Below are positions 32,324 to 41,849 of a stretch of DNA of 64,000 nucleotides, piece after piece. The notes below the pieces were generated by a model that ran no database searches, had not been told where the DNA came from, and worked only from the letters and a program-made list of their open reading frames with translations. The position numbers and the translations under genes were made by a program. Positions within the stretch are counted from its first letter, which is position 1. Each line of letters opens with the position of its first letter. The DNA lies in NCBI RefSeq assembly GCF_029910235.1, contig NZ_CP112874.1, positions 3,286,001-3,350,000 on the forward strand. The letters are read 5' to 3'. Source of the DNA: Pseudanabaena galeata CCNP1313. Lineage in GTDB: Bacteria; Cyanobacteriota; Cyanobacteriia; Pseudanabaenales; Pseudanabaenaceae.

Positions 32324-33171
32324 AGATTTTCGGACGGAATTTCTTTGGGTGTGGTATCAGGAAAACGCCGACGCAATCCGTATAGCCACACTAAACCAAA
32401 AACACCTGCGGCGATCGCGGCAAGACTAATCATCTGGGCAGTGCGAAGCCCACCCACCATCAAACTATCGGTGCGTAAACCCTCAATCCAAAATCGACCG
32501 AGACTATAGGCGATCGCATAGATCATCGTGATCGTGCCAGTCCTCAGTTTCGGAAATCGCAAGAAGGCAAAGATTAAAATCGCAAATACACCAAGATTCC
32601 ACAGGGATTCATAGAGGAATGTGGGATGAAAGTATGCCTCATTTACGAATTCAGGGGGGCGACGATTGATCGGAATCAATAATTTCCAAGGTAAATCCGT
32701 GGGACTACCAAAAGCTTCAGAATTAAAAAAGTTGCCCCAACGCCCGATCGCTTGTCCCAAAATTACCGCAGGCATGATGATATCAGCCATCATCCATGTG
32801 GAAATTTTTTGACGCTTACAAAATATAGTTGCGGCGATCGCCCCACCGATAATTGCCCCATGAATCGCAATCCCGCCTTCCCAGATCGCAAAGACTTTGT
32901 ACCATTCCTGAGTCTGAAAGCGAGGCCATTCAAAGAGGACATAGTAAAAACGGGCGCAGGGAATCGCACCAACTACGAGCCAAATCGCCAAATCGCCCAC
33001 TAGCTCTGGATCGACATTACGTTTTTGGGCAAGAGTTTGCGCCAAAACAGTCCCAAAAATAATTGCCGAGGCAATCAACAGTCCATACCAACGGATCGAA
33101 AGTGGTCCAATCTCAAAGGCGATCGGACCCGGAGATGTAAATTCAAAAGCAAGAGGCAACAGATTAAACAC
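32320..33171 (-). CDS. lgt: Prolipoprotein diacylglyceryl transferase
   Basis: Inner-membrane enzyme of 283 residues that transfers diacylglyceryl to the lipobox cysteine of lipoproteins. Family motifs are [19 protein letters not shown], the [14 protein letters not shown] loop, the essential [17 protein letters not shown] signature, and [14 protein letters not shown], with [13 protein letters not shown] late in the sequence. About seven membrane helices. The downstream gene (DUF2232) overlaps by 4 bp. One clear substrate in this window is the substrate-binding lipoprotein at 10191-11513. Confidence 0.96.
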   Translation of the reverse strand: MFNLLPLAFEFTSPGPIAFEIGPLSIRWYGLLIASAIIFGTVLAQTLAQKRNVDPELVGDLAIWLVVGAIPCARFYYVLFEWPRFQTQEWYKVFAIWEGGIAIHGAIIGGAIAATIFCKRQKISTWMMADIIMPAVILGQAIGRWGNFFNSEAFGSPTDLPWKLLIPINRRPPEFVNEAYFHPTFLYESLWNLGVFAILIFAFLRFPKLRTGTITMIYAIAYSLGRFWIEGLRTDSLMVGGLRTAQMISLAAIAAGVFGLVWLYGLRRRFPDTTPKEIPSENL

Positions 33172-33188
33172 TTTTTCCTTTTTCCTTT

Positions 33189-34370
33189 TTACTTGAACCT
33201 TATTCCTGCTTGCTTAAGACGATTCAGCGCCTCGCCCAAGCGATCGCAGTCCGCGATCAAACTGATTCTGACATAGCCTTCACCGCCTTGTCCAAAGGCA
33301 CTACCAGGAGTAAATACTACACCCGTACTCTCCAGTACTTTAAGAGCAAAGTCGGCGGAAGTCATACCCACAGGTACAGGAATCCAGAGATACATGGTGG
33401 CATAGGTTTTCGGAATATTCCAGCCCAGTTCGCCTAAACCTGAGATTAGGAAATCACGCCGCTCTTTGTAGCGATCGCAAACTTCTTCGAGATATTTGTC
33501 TGGCAGTTGCAGCGCAGTTTCAGCCGCTACTTGAATTGCGGAGAAGATGCCGTAATCGAGGTTGGTTTTGAGGGTACGTAAACCTTGGATTACATGGCGA
33601 TTGCCGACTACAAAGCCCACACGCCAGCCCGCCATATTATAGGTTTTGGAAAGGGTATGAAATTCTACACCCACATCTTTGCCGCCTTCGATTTCCAGCA
33701 AACTGGTGGGTGTATAGCCATCAAAGGCAAGCTCGGCATAGCAGAGATCGTGAACTAATAAAATCTCGTATTTCTTAGCAAAGGCAACTACTTCTTCAAA
33801 AAATTCACGGGGAGCGATCGCCCCTGTGGGATTGGCTGGGTAATTAAAATACATCACCTTGGCGCGTTTTGCCACATCTTCGGGAATCGCATCTAAATCA
33901 ATTAGCCAGTCCTTTTCTGGACTAAGGATCATTTCATAGATTTCGCCACCAGCTAACATGGGACCTCGAAAATGGGCGGGATAGGCGGGACTTGGCACAA
34001 GCACAAGATCACCTGGATCGATATAGGCGATCGCTAAATGTCCTAAACCTTCCTTAGAGCCAATTAATGGTAAAGCTTCACCTTCAGAGTCAAGCTGGAC
34101 ATTGTAACGACGCTTGTACCAATCCGTAATCGCGCGACGAAAACTTGCCGTGCCTTCAAAGGGAGGGTAGCCATGATTTTTGGGGTTTTTCAAAGCAGCG
34201 ATCGCTGCTTCGACTACTGGAGCAGGAGTAGGTCCATCAGGATTGCCCATGCCCAGATCGATCAAATCGAGACCTTGCTCTTTCGCTCGTAACTTCAACT
34301 CATCTAGACGTGCAAAAACATATGGGGGGAGTTTTCCTAGTCGTTGAGCAGGTTTGAGCCAAGTCTTCAT
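33189..34370 (-). CDS. Class I/II PLP aminotransferase (aspartate-aminotransferase type)
   Basis: Fold-type I aminotransferase of 393 residues. It has the PLP-phosphate region [17 protein letters not shown], the [15 protein letters not shown] signature with the Asn contact to PLP, and the Schiff-base Lys in [18 protein letters not shown]. The C-terminal [20 protein letters not shown] carries the Arg for the substrate carboxylate. Substrates may be aspartate, alanine or LL-diaminopimelate; closest family resemblance is to cyanobacterial enzymes annotated as aspartate aminotransferase. It ends 17 bp from lgt on the same strand, so they may form one transcript. Confidence 0.9.
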   Translation of the reverse strand: MKTWLKPAQRLGKLPPYVFARLDELKLRAKEQGLDLIDLGMGNPDGPTPAPVVEAAIAALKNPKNHGYPPFEGTASFRRAITDWYKRRYNVQLDSEGEALPLIGSKEGLGHLAIAYIDPGDLVLVPSPAYPAHFRGPMLAGGEIYEMILSPEKDWLIDLDAIPEDVAKRAKVMYFNYPANPTGAIAPREFFEEVVAFAKKYEILLVHDLCYAELAFDGYTPTSLLEIEGGKDVGVEFHTLSKTYNMAGWRVGFVVGNRHVIQGLRTLKTNLDYGIFSAIQVAAETALQLPDKYLEEVCDRYKERRDFLISGLGELGWNIPKTYATMYLWIPVPVGMTSADFALKVLESTGVVFTPGSAFGQGGEGYVRISLIADCDRLGEALNRLKQAGIRFK

Positions 34371-34747
34371 TTGTGTTGTGAGAGCGTATAAGGTGAATTT
34401 ATGGAGTCGTTATAGCGTAGCTACAACAACTCAACTGGTGTTGTTATAGAAATTTGATCTTAATAGAAATTGTCTCGCGATCGCACTTGTGATCAAGAAA
34501 CTAGCAAGGGGGACAAATTGTTGTTTCTAGTTTTAAGGTTTAACGATAGTAATAAAGCGATGATATTCATTATTTGGATGACAATTTATAGATGTATATC
34601 AATCTAAATCCCAGAAAACAAGTGTGGATATAGAATTGAGCCTATCTTGATGATTTGACAATTTGTTAACTTTTATATCAAAAGACTTAACACAAGTTTA
34701 CAAATTCTTAATACAATTGAATCAACGAGTAAGTATTTATCCTTATC
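34371..34747. other. 377-bp intergenic region between divergent genes
   Basis: No coding frame or hairpin family. A short imperfect palindrome, GTAGCTACAACAACTCAACT and its surroundings, is at 34421-34450. The AT-rich end (34650-34747) with TTGACAATTTG near 34654 and TTAACACAAG near 34688 may hold the ndhD promoter, but no well-spaced -35/-10 pair can be fixed. I see nothing else in it. Confidence 0.4.
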
Positions 34748-36364
34748 ATGTCTGTTGCAGAATTTCCTTGGCTTACCACAATTCTTTTGTTACCCCTTGT
34801 AGCAGCTTTTGCAATTCCTTTTATTCCTGACAAATACGGTAATGCCAAGAATGTGCGATCGTATTCGATGGCAGTAGGTTTTATTGAATTGTCATTAATG
34901 ATCTATGCATTTTGGAGCCAATACAATTTGCATGAAGCATCGTTTCAAATGGCAGAAACATACGCTTGGATTCCTCAGCTTGGCTTGAACTGGTCATTGG
35001 CGGTTGACGGCTTATCAATGCCGCTCATTTTATTGACGGGCTTAATCACCACCTTAGCAATTTTTGCCAGTTGGAATGTCAAGCACAAGTCACGCCTCTT
35101 CTATTTCTTGATGCTTTGCTTGTATAGCGCTCAGATTGGCGTATTTGCTGCTCAAGATTTATTACTATTCTTTTTTATGTGGGAATTAGAACTGATTCCC
35201 GTTTACTTACTGATTTCGATTTGGGGTGGACCAAAGCGTCTTTACGCAGCAACCAAGTTTATTCTCTACACAGCATTGGGTTCGATTTTTATCCTTGTCG
35301 CTGGGTTAGCGATGGCTTTTTACGGGGATACCACTACCTTTAATATGGCAGAACTGGGAATGAAGCAGTACCCGATCGCCTTTGAGCTACTTGCCTATGC
35401 AGGTTTCTTGATTGCCTTTGGTGTGAAATTGCCAATTTTCCCTTTACATACATGGTTACCAGATGCTCACGGGGAAGCCTCTGCGCCAGTATCGATGGTA
35501 CTAGCTGGGGTCTTATTGAAAATGGGGGGATATGCCTTAATCCGTTTCAATATTGAAATGTTGCCCAATGCCCATGTTTACTTCGCGCCTTTGTTAGCAG
35601 TTCTCGGTGTAGTCGGCATCGTTTATGGTGCAATGGCAGCTTTCGCGCAACAAAATCTCAAACGTCGCTTAGCCTATTCTTCGATTTCACACATGGGCTT
35701 TATTCTGGTGGGATTAGCTTCTTTCAATGATTTGGGCGTAAGTGGAGCGGTTTTACAAATGCTATCTCACGGCTTGATTGCGGCAGCTCTATTCTTTTTA
35801 GCAGGGGTTACCTACGATCGCACCCATACCTTAATGATGGACGAAATGGGCGGTATCGCGAAAATCATGCCCAAGGCTTTCGCTTTGATGACTGCTTCGG
35901 CTATGGCTTCTTTGGCTCTTCCTGGAATGAGTGGATTTGTGAGCGAGTTGAAGATTTTCCTTGGCATTACGACCAGTGATGTCTATGCCTCTAATTTCAA
36001 GGTTGTGATGATTGGTTTAGCCGCCGTTGGCGTAATTATCACGCCAATTTATCTACTCTCAACTTTGCGTCAAGTTTTCTACGGTCAGCCTAATCCTGCT
36101 TTGCAATTCGATAAATATGTCAGCGATGCTAAACCTCGCGAAGTATTTATTGCCGCTTGCTTACTTGTACCAATTGTGGCGATCGGGCTTTATCCGAAAT
36201 TAGCAACTCAGACCTATGATGTAAAAACTGTAGCGGTAACTGAACAAGCGCGTGGAGCCTTTAGTTTAGTAGCACAGACTAATCCGCATCTTTATTCGTC
36301 AGGTTTGCTTGCTCCAAATCTATTTCACCCCAAGCCTCAAACTCTTTTGGGAATAGTTGAGTAG
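34748..36364 (+). CDS. ndhD: NAD(P)H-quinone oxidoreductase chain 4 (NdhD)
   Basis: Proton-pumping membrane subunit of cyanobacterial NDH-1, 538 residues with about 14 hydrophobic segments. The conserved [20 protein letters not shown] (with the functional Glu in TMH5), [21 protein letters not shown] and [13 protein letters not shown] are all present, as is [20 protein letters not shown] with the pumping Lys. The NdhD1-type enzyme complex serves respiration and cyclic electron flow. This copy is intact. NdhF is not beside it, unlike some ndhF-ndhD pairs. Confidence 0.96.
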   Translation: MSVAEFPWLTTILLLPLVAAFAIPFIPDKYGNAKNVRSYSMAVGFIELSLMIYAFWSQYNLHEASFQMAETYAWIPQLGLNWSLAVDGLSMPLILLTGLITTLAIFASWNVKHKSRLFYFLMLCLYSAQIGVFAAQDLLLFFFMWELELIPVYLLISIWGGPKRLYAATKFILYTALGSIFILVAGLAMAFYGDTTTFNMAELGMKQYPIAFELLAYAGFLIAFGVKLPIFPLHTWLPDAHGEASAPVSMVLAGVLLKMGGYALIRFNIEMLPNAHVYFAPLLAVLGVVGIVYGAMAAFAQQNLKRRLAYSSISHMGFILVGLASFNDLGVSGAVLQMLSHGLIAAALFFLAGVTYDRTHTLMMDEMGGIAKIMPKAFALMTASAMASLALPGMSGFVSELKIFLGITTSDVYASNFKVVMIGLAAVGVIITPIYLLSTLRQVFYGQPNPALQFDKYVSDAKPREVFIAACLLVPIVAIGLYPKLATQTYDVKTVAVTEQARGAFSLVAQTNPHLYSSGLLAPNLFHPKPQTLLGIVE

Positions 36365-36385
36365 TCAAGAAGAAATTCTGTACAG

Positions 36386-36415
36386 AAAAAAAGAGCGCTA
36401 AGCGCTCTTTTTTTT
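36386..36415. terminator. Shared terminator of ndhD and the FkbM gene
   Basis: AAAAAAAGAGCGC-TAA-GCGCTCTTTTTTT between convergent stops (36364 and 36418). Confidence 0.9.
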
Positions 36416-36417
36416 AA

Positions 36418-37401
36418 CTATGCCATCATCATCACCACATTTCGCTGAATATTGGTGTTTAAGTCTTCCAGCGCAAAAGTGCGATCGCGATCGGCTATCT
36501 CTGCATAATATTTATAACCAAGCTCCTGCAATAGTTTCTTAAGTTGATCTCCCGTGGCTCCTGCGGCTCTAAGACTGGTGGGATGGACTTCAATGATCAG
36601 AGTTGGTTTTAAAGCCGTAATCATTTTCCTAGCCCCTGAGAGAAAAGCACATTCACTACCTTCCACATCCAGTTTTAGTACAACTTTGCCAGTAAAATTT
36701 TGCCAATCGACCAATTCATCAAACCGTTTGAGTGGAACTGTGAAGGTTTTGTATTGATGGGTTGCGGAATGTTCTGGAAATATACCTGCTGAGCCAGAAG
36801 TGCCAATGGGTACTAATAGCTCTATTTCACCGTCAGTATCACCAACGGCTAGATTATAAATCTGGAATTTGCAGAGCGCATTGGCAGTTAGAGATTTTCC
36901 TAAAGCCTTGGCTAAACGAGGTTGTGGCTCCACCGCGAGGACAAAACCTTTTTCGCCAACCATCTTACTTGCCACGATCGCAAAGCTCCCATGATTTGCG
37001 CCAACATCTAGGAAAGTATCACCCTCAGACAGTAATCCTGATAAAACTCGCGTGTCGGTTTCTTCACTAGCTAGTTCATTGACAACTTGAAAAAGTCGCA
37101 TATCTGTGGGATTGAGAAATACTTGATAGCCTGATAGTTTTAGCTCTAGGTATTGATCGGGTGAAAGCCTATAGAAAATATTGGATAGAAATCTAAATAA
37201 CTCTCGTCCACCGAGGAGATAGCTCTTGCCAGTGAGACTAAAATACAATTTGCAGTACCAACCAAAGAGGCGATACAGAAATGGTAATTGCTTCCTCAGA
37301 TTTGGATTGAGTATCCATCCTAAAACTGAGCGATCGTATAGCCAATCATCGGGTTGAGTTCGGCTGCGATCTGGGTTTTCCGTGGGAGAATTCGTAACCA
37401 T
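36418..37401 (-). CDS. FkbM family methyltransferase
   Basis: Protein of 327 residues. The SAM-binding site is TFLDVGANHGSFAIVASKM (motif I), followed by VLAVEPQPRLAKALGKSL (motif II) and VVLKLDVEGSECAFLSGA (post motif with the LDVEG signature of FkbM). The first 100 residues are an N-terminal extension rich in aromatics. FkbM proteins O-methylate sugars or glycolipids; the acceptor here is unknown. It is a single gene, convergent to ndhD. Confidence 0.9.
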   Translation of the reverse strand: MVTNSPTENPDRSRTQPDDWLYDRSVLGWILNPNLRKQLPFLYRLFGWYCKLYFSLTGKSYLLGGRELFRFLSNIFYRLSPDQYLELKLSGYQVFLNPTDMRLFQVVNELASEETDTRVLSGLLSEGDTFLDVGANHGSFAIVASKMVGEKGFVLAVEPQPRLAKALGKSLTANALCKFQIYNLAVGDTDGEIELLVPIGTSGSAGIFPEHSATHQYKTFTVPLKRFDELVDWQNFTGKVVLKLDVEGSECAFLSGARKMITALKPTLIIEVHPTSLRAAGATGDQLKKLLQELGYKYYAEIADRDRTFALEDLNTNIQRNVVMMMA

Positions 37402-37522
37402 AAAAATTGTGTTAGTTTCGCAGACAAATCACCTATGAGTTTACGTTACATTACGATAAAGAAAGTGCGATCTCTTGACATTTTCATTTAAAATCTCTGT
37501 AGAGATACCCTGCCCCGAGCGC

Positions 37523-39130
37523 ATGATAGATAAGAAAAAAGTACTGCTGCTGTCTGCTAATCCTGCGAATACTGATCGCTTGCGGGTTGAGGCGGAATTT
37601 CGGGAAATTGAGGAATGTTGTCAGAAATCGAGTTTGCGCGATCGCTTTGTGATCGTTACTAAAGGCGCAGTCCGAATTGATGACTTGCAGCCAATTTTGC
37701 TGCAAGAAGTGCCGCGTGTGGTGCATTTCTCAGGACATGGGGCGGCGGAAAATGGTTTGGTTTTAGAACATGATGATGGTAGTTGGCAACTCGCACCCAC
37801 TGAGGCTCTAGCAGATTTGTTTCGGATTCTCCAAAATGGCATCGACTGCGTGGTGCTGAATGCTTGTTTCTCACAGGTGCAAGCAGAAGCGATCGCCCGT
37901 TATGTGCCGTATGTGTTGGGTATGAATCAGGCGATCGGTGATGTGGCGGCGATCGAGTTTGCTAAAGGATTTTATGGGGCATTGTTTGAAGGGAAATCGG
38001 TTAAAGATGCCTTTGAGTTGGGTAAAAATCTGATTGCGCTCAAAAATATTCCTGAAGCGCAAACGCCAGTGCTGTTGGAACGCCGTTATGAAAGTCAGGT
38101 TTTACCGAAGGTAAATATCGCGATCGAAGAACCTGAAGGCGCGGTGCGGATTGGTTCCGAGTTTTATATTCCGCGATCGCCTCAACAGGAACAATGCTTT
38201 AAAGCGATCGCCATGCCCCATGCCTTGCTGCGTTTAAAATCTCCTGACCGCATGGGTAAGTCTTCGCTATTGGTGCGAGTCTTAGAAGAAGCGCGGCGGC
38301 TGGATAATCGCACCACATGGCTAGATTTACAAAAGTGCGATCGCAAGTTCTTTGAAAATATGGATCGCTTCTTGCAGTGGTTTTGTGCGGTGATTGGGCG
38401 GGATTTGGGAGTGAAGGCTAAACCTAATGATGATTGGGATGAAATGTTTGGCGCAAACAGCAACTGCGAGGAATTTTTTGAAAGATATTTGTTAAATGAC
38501 GACGATCGCCCGTTGGTGATTGCCATTGAAAATCTGGATCGCATATTTCTTCATGAAGCGATCGAGGTGGATTTTTGCGGTTTATTGCGCGGTTGGCATG
38601 AGCAGGGCAAGCATGACAAAAGATGGGGTAAGTTGCGGCTAGTGCTTGCCTATTCGATGGAATCTTTTACGACTAAGGATATTAATCAATCACCTTTTAA
38701 TGTAGGTACGCCCATTGATTTGGATGAATTCACCATTGCTCAAGTGCAGGAACTTGCCGCATTGCATGGATTCTCACCTACACAAATCGAACCAATATCA
38801 GAATTAATTGGTGGACATCCCTATCTAGTACGACTAGCTTTCTATAATTTAGCTAGTGGCGCAAATTCTCTTGAGCAAATCATCCAAGCTGCGGCGACGG
38901 AAGTGGGACTTTTTGGCAAACATCTCACTACACGTTTAGCCAAGGTCGAAAAAGATGCTCATCTTACGGAAGTTTTGCGATCGCTGGTTAATTCACCGCA
39001 ACCAATCCGTTTTGATCTAGCGACTACGGCAAAATTAGATGGAATGGGTTTAATATTACGCACAGAGACTGGTGTAAAGATCCGCAATGAGCTATATCGG
39101 CGCTATTTCCAAAACCGTTTAGGAGTGTAA
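37523..39130 (+). CDS. CHAT-domain protease fused to an AAA-like ATPase
   Basis: I place the start at ATG 37523 (535 residues); ATG 37475 would add 16 residues unlike any CHAT start. Residues 1-185 are a CHAT caspase-like domain with the dyad His72 (VVHFSGHGAAENGL) and Cys115 (CVVLNACFSQ). Residues about 200-535 are an AAA_35-like P-loop ATPase (IPRSPQQEQCFKAI, then RLKSPDRMGKSSLLVRVLEE as Walker A, which lacks the first Gly, and PLVIAIENLDRIF as Walker B). It opens a tight seven-gene run ending in an ATPase-WD40 giant. CHAT proteases partnered with ATPases and nucleases occur in anti-phage systems. Confidence 0.85.
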   Translation: MIDKKKVLLLSANPANTDRLRVEAEFREIEECCQKSSLRDRFVIVTKGAVRIDDLQPILLQEVPRVVHFSGHGAAENGLVLEHDDGSWQLAPTEALADLFRILQNGIDCVVLNACFSQVQAEAIARYVPYVLGMNQAIGDVAAIEFAKGFYGALFEGKSVKDAFELGKNLIALKNIPEAQTPVLLERRYESQVLPKVNIAIEEPEGAVRIGSEFYIPRSPQQEQCFKAIAMPHALLRLKSPDRMGKSSLLVRVLEEARRLDNRTTWLDLQKCDRKFFENMDRFLQWFCAVIGRDLGVKAKPNDDWDEMFGANSNCEEFFERYLLNDDDRPLVIAIENLDRIFLHEAIEVDFCGLLRGWHEQGKHDKRWGKLRLVLAYSMESFTTKDINQSPFNVGTPIDLDEFTIAQVQELAALHGFSPTQIEPISELIGGHPYLVRLAFYNLASGANSLEQIIQAAATEVGLFGKHLTTRLAKVEKDAHLTEVLRSLVNSPQPIRFDLATTAKLDGMGLILRTETGVKIRNELYRRYFQNRLGV

Positions 39131-39133
39131 CCA

Positions 39134-39754
39134 ATGCCTAAAACTTTACAAGCATCAGAAATTGATCTGGCAAAGCTAGAGGAACTTTTTGCGATCGCCC
39201 AGTCACGGGATGCAGAATTTTTTGATGAATGGCGCGATGACTTACCTAAACTTACTGAAAACGAACAGTTAAGCCTTGACGATCTCAAAGCAGATTATCT
39301 ACACCTGTCGAAACATTCTCTATTGGAACCGCTTGTAAAAATGGTGGTGCTATCGCCGATTTTGAAACTAGCAGGTTTCTATCGCGATCCTTTCTATCTC
39401 AAAGCCGAACAGGTAGTGAATATTCTCTCCCAAGATCAAGATATTCTTGTTCAAGGAAGAATTGATGTTTTAGTATTTAATCCGCCTTTTTGGGTGGTCG
39501 TAATCGAAGCTAAGAGAGCGGCTTATTCTGTAGAAGTTGGCATTCCTCAAGCCTTGACTTACATGATGGCAAATCCCCATCCTGATCGCCCTGTTTTTGG
39601 ACTGGTCACGAATGGCAGTGAGTTTATCTTTCTAAAACTTCAGCTTCAAGACAGCCTAAAATATGCTGAGTCAGAACTATTCTCAATCAAGCGTGGCAAT
39701 GATTTATACACAGTTGTCAGTATTTTGAAACATCTTGCTCAATTAGCCATATGA
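39134..39754 (+). CDS. PD-(D/E)XK nuclease-like protein
   Basis: Protein of 206 residues starting 3 bp after the CHAT gene. The C-terminal part carries a restriction-type core: GRIDVLVFNP (Asp), WVVVIEAKRAAYSVE (Glu-x-Lys) and VGIPQALTYMMANP (Gln with helix), then FGLVTNGSEFIFLKL. This resembles the HsdR N-terminal/type I restriction fold as a stand-alone protein. It is predicted to cut or bind DNA. The N-terminal 60 residues are acidic and helical. Confidence 0.75.
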   Translation: MPKTLQASEIDLAKLEELFAIAQSRDAEFFDEWRDDLPKLTENEQLSLDDLKADYLHLSKHSLLEPLVKMVVLSPILKLAGFYRDPFYLKAEQVVNILSQDQDILVQGRIDVLVFNPPFWVVVIEAKRAAYSVEVGIPQALTYMMANPHPDRPVFGLVTNGSEFIFLKLQLQDSLKYAESELFSIKRGNDLYTVVSILKHLAQLAI

Positions 39755-39787
39755 AAACTCCCAAACCTCAATCTTAATCAGGAGAAC

Positions 39788-40351
39788 ATGATGAACAGTG
39801 CCACTATCGAAACCATTGAGCTAAAAAGACACCATTTTAATGTTCAGCAATACCACCAAATGTATGAGGCAGGGATCTTCTCAGAGAGCGATCGCCTTGA
39901 ATTAATTTATGGAGAGCTAGTAACTATGTCCCCAATTAATCGCCGTCATGCTGCTTGTGTGAATCGGCTGACTTATTTACTCAGTCGGATCATGGGCAAC
40001 CGTGCGATCGTTGCTGTCCAAAATCCTATTCGCCTATCCGATGACTCAGAGCCGCAGCCTGATGTCGCGATTCTTAAATGGCAAGATGATTTTTATATTT
40101 CTGGACATCCCACCGCATCGGATATCCATTGGCTAATTGAAGTTTCCGATACGACTATTGGAATTGATCGCCGCGTTAAAGTGCCACTCTATACTGAGTC
40201 TGGAATTGCGGAAACATGGCTAGTGAATCTCAATGAAGATTGCCTTGAAGTTTACAGAGGGAGCAAGGAGTTGATTTTGCAAAGGGGAGATCGCATTGCC
40301 TCCCTTGCTTTTCCCGATGTAGTATTTGCAGTAACCGATATCTTGGGATAA
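39788..40351 (+). CDS. Uma2 family endonuclease
   Basis: Protein of 187 residues (two adjacent ATG codons, 39788 and 39791). Typical Uma2 features are FNVQQYHQMYEAGIFSESDRLELIYGE in character, SEPQPDVAILKW with the metal Asp, IHWLIEVSDTTI with the Glu, a Lys further on (VKVPLYTESGIAE), and TWLVNLNEDCLEVY. Longest gap in the gene run is 33 bp upstream of it; 5 bp separate it from the next Uma2 gene. Confidence 0.9.
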   Translation: MMNSATIETIELKRHHFNVQQYHQMYEAGIFSESDRLELIYGELVTMSPINRRHAACVNRLTYLLSRIMGNRAIVAVQNPIRLSDDSEPQPDVAILKWQDDFYISGHPTASDIHWLIEVSDTTIGIDRRVKVPLYTESGIAETWLVNLNEDCLEVYRGSKELILQRGDRIASLAFPDVVFAVTDILG

Positions 40352-40356
40352 AAACT

Positions 40357-41016
40357 ATGGTAATTTCATCACCTGCGATTAAATCAGTCAACCCAATCGA
40401 ATATCCCTCTGGTGATGGTGAGCCTGTGGCGGAAACTTATGACCATTTTTATGCGATCGCCGTACTTTTAGAAATGCTACGGCAATATTTAACAGGCAGA
40501 CAAGCGACGGTTTTGGGCAATCAGTTTCTCTACTATGCCCAAGGATTGCCCAGAATGCGTGTGGCTCCCGATGTGATGGTGATTTTTGATGTGGCGGCTG
40601 GCGGTCGCGACAATTATAAAATTTGGGAAGAGGGACAAGTGCCTGCGGTGGTTTTTGAAATTACCTCCAAAAGTACGCAGATTACTGATATTGGCTTTAA
40701 GCGAGATCTCTATGCTCAGATGGGTGTGCAGGAATATTGGCTATTTGACCCGAAAAATGAATGGTTAGAGCAGCAACTACAAGGTTATCGCCTCAAGGGT
40801 GAAGAATATGAGCCGATTATCGACGGACAGAGTTTAGTCCTAGGTTTGCAGCTATCGATTGAGGACAAAAAAATTGCCTTGCATCGTCTGGACAACGGCG
40901 AAAAGTTGCCTTTCCCTTCTGAGCTTGCCGAACAAGTGGCTCAAGAGCGTCAAGCTAAACAGGAACTTGAGGTATTATTGCAGCGCTACCGAGATCGCTA
41001 TGGAGATCTTGAATAA
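40357..41016 (+). CDS. Uma2 family endonuclease with coiled-coil tail
   Basis: Protein of 219 residues, homologous to the Uma2 protein at 3427-4290 rather than to its neighbour. It shows IEYPSGDGEPVAETYDHFYA, MRVAPDVMVIFDVAAGGRDN, PAVVFEITSKSTQITDIGFK and VQEYWLFDPKNEWLEQQL. The C-terminus is a short helix LAEQVAQERQAKQELEVLLQ. Two distinct Uma2 subgroups side by side suggest a pair acting together rather than a recent duplication. Confidence 0.9.
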   Translation: MVISSPAIKSVNPIEYPSGDGEPVAETYDHFYAIAVLLEMLRQYLTGRQATVLGNQFLYYAQGLPRMRVAPDVMVIFDVAAGGRDNYKIWEEGQVPAVVFEITSKSTQITDIGFKRDLYAQMGVQEYWLFDPKNEWLEQQLQGYRLKGEEYEPIIDGQSLVLGLQLSIEDKKIALHRLDNGEKLPFPSELAEQVAQERQAKQELEVLLQRYRDRYGDLE

Positions 41017-41028
41017 CTAACTAAAATT

Positions 41029-41427
41029 ATGAGTCAAATTACCGTTCAAACTCAACTTCCCTTTGAGCAGCTTATTCAAACTGTAGAGCAGCTAGATGCG
41101 TCTGAGCTAGAACAATTGATTGCCCAAGCCATCCGAGTTCAGAATAAGCGCAAAATTCTTAGTTTGCCAAAGGATCAATCTCTGCTATTGCAACAAATTA
41201 CTCAATGTATTCCCAATGATTTACAAGAACGCTATAACTTTCTCATTAGTAAACGTCAAGATAACTCTCTTACAGATGAAGAATATCAAGAGTTAATCAA
41301 CTTAGGAGAACATATTGAGGCGATCGATGTTAAAAGATTAGAAAATTTAACCGAACTTGCGAAAATCCGACAAACGTCTTTAAATTCTGTGATCGAAGAA
41401 TTCCAACTACAGCCACGAGCCTCATGA
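41029..41427 (+). CDS. Small helical protein preceding an HNH nuclease
   Basis: Protein of 132 residues, nearly all helix: FEQLIQTVEQLDASELEQLI at the start, PNDLQERYNFLISKRQDNSL and LTELAKIRQTSLNSVIEEFQ in the rest. It overlaps the HNH gene by 4 bp. Small helical genes that are fused by overlap to HNH genes occur in cyanobacteria and may regulate them like antitoxins; this is inferred from position only. Confidence 0.65.
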   Translation: MSQITVQTQLPFEQLIQTVEQLDASELEQLIAQAIRVQNKRKILSLPKDQSLLLQQITQCIPNDLQERYNFLISKRQDNSLTDEEYQELINLGEHIEAIDVKRLENLTELAKIRQTSLNSVIEEFQLQPRAS

Positions 41428-41849
41428 CCACCAAACCAATTAGCGCCAAACTTAGGCAAATAGTTTCGGAAAGAGCAAAAGGTTGTTGTGAATATTGTCT
41501 TAGCCAAGAGACTTACTCTACACAGAGGCTTTCGGTTGAGCATATTATTCCGATTTGGAAAAATGGTGAAACTACGGTTGATAATCTTGCTCTCGCTTGT
41601 CAAGGATGCAACAATTACAAACACACTAAAACTCAAGCAATCGATCCTATAACTTCACAAGTAACGGATCTTTATCATCCTAGACAACAGCAATGGAAAG
41701 ATCACTTTACTTGGAATGATGACTACAGCGAAATCATTGGTTTAACGCCCACAGGACGAGTAACTGTGGAACTGCTTAAACTCAATCGCGAAGGAGTTGT
41801 CAATCTTCGCCGTATTCTATATGCAACAGGAAATCACCCGCCGTTATGA
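41424..41849 (+). CDS. HNH endonuclease
   Basis: Protein of 141 residues. The HNH core is CCEYCLSQETYSTQRLSVEH, then IIPIWKNGETTVDNLALACQ and GCNNYKHTKTQ: two CxxC-like zinc knuckles (CEYC and CQGC) and the His-Asn-Asn/His catalytic motif. The enzyme would nick or cut DNA. The start overlaps the preceding gene by 4 bp, and its stop overlaps the start of the ATPase-WD40 giant by 4 bp. Confidence 0.88.
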   Translation: MTTKPISAKLRQIVSERAKGCCEYCLSQETYSTQRLSVEHIIPIWKNGETTVDNLALACQGCNNYKHTKTQAIDPITSQVTDLYHPRQQQWKDHFTWNDDYSEIIGLTPTGRVTVELLKLNREGVVNLRRILYATGNHPPL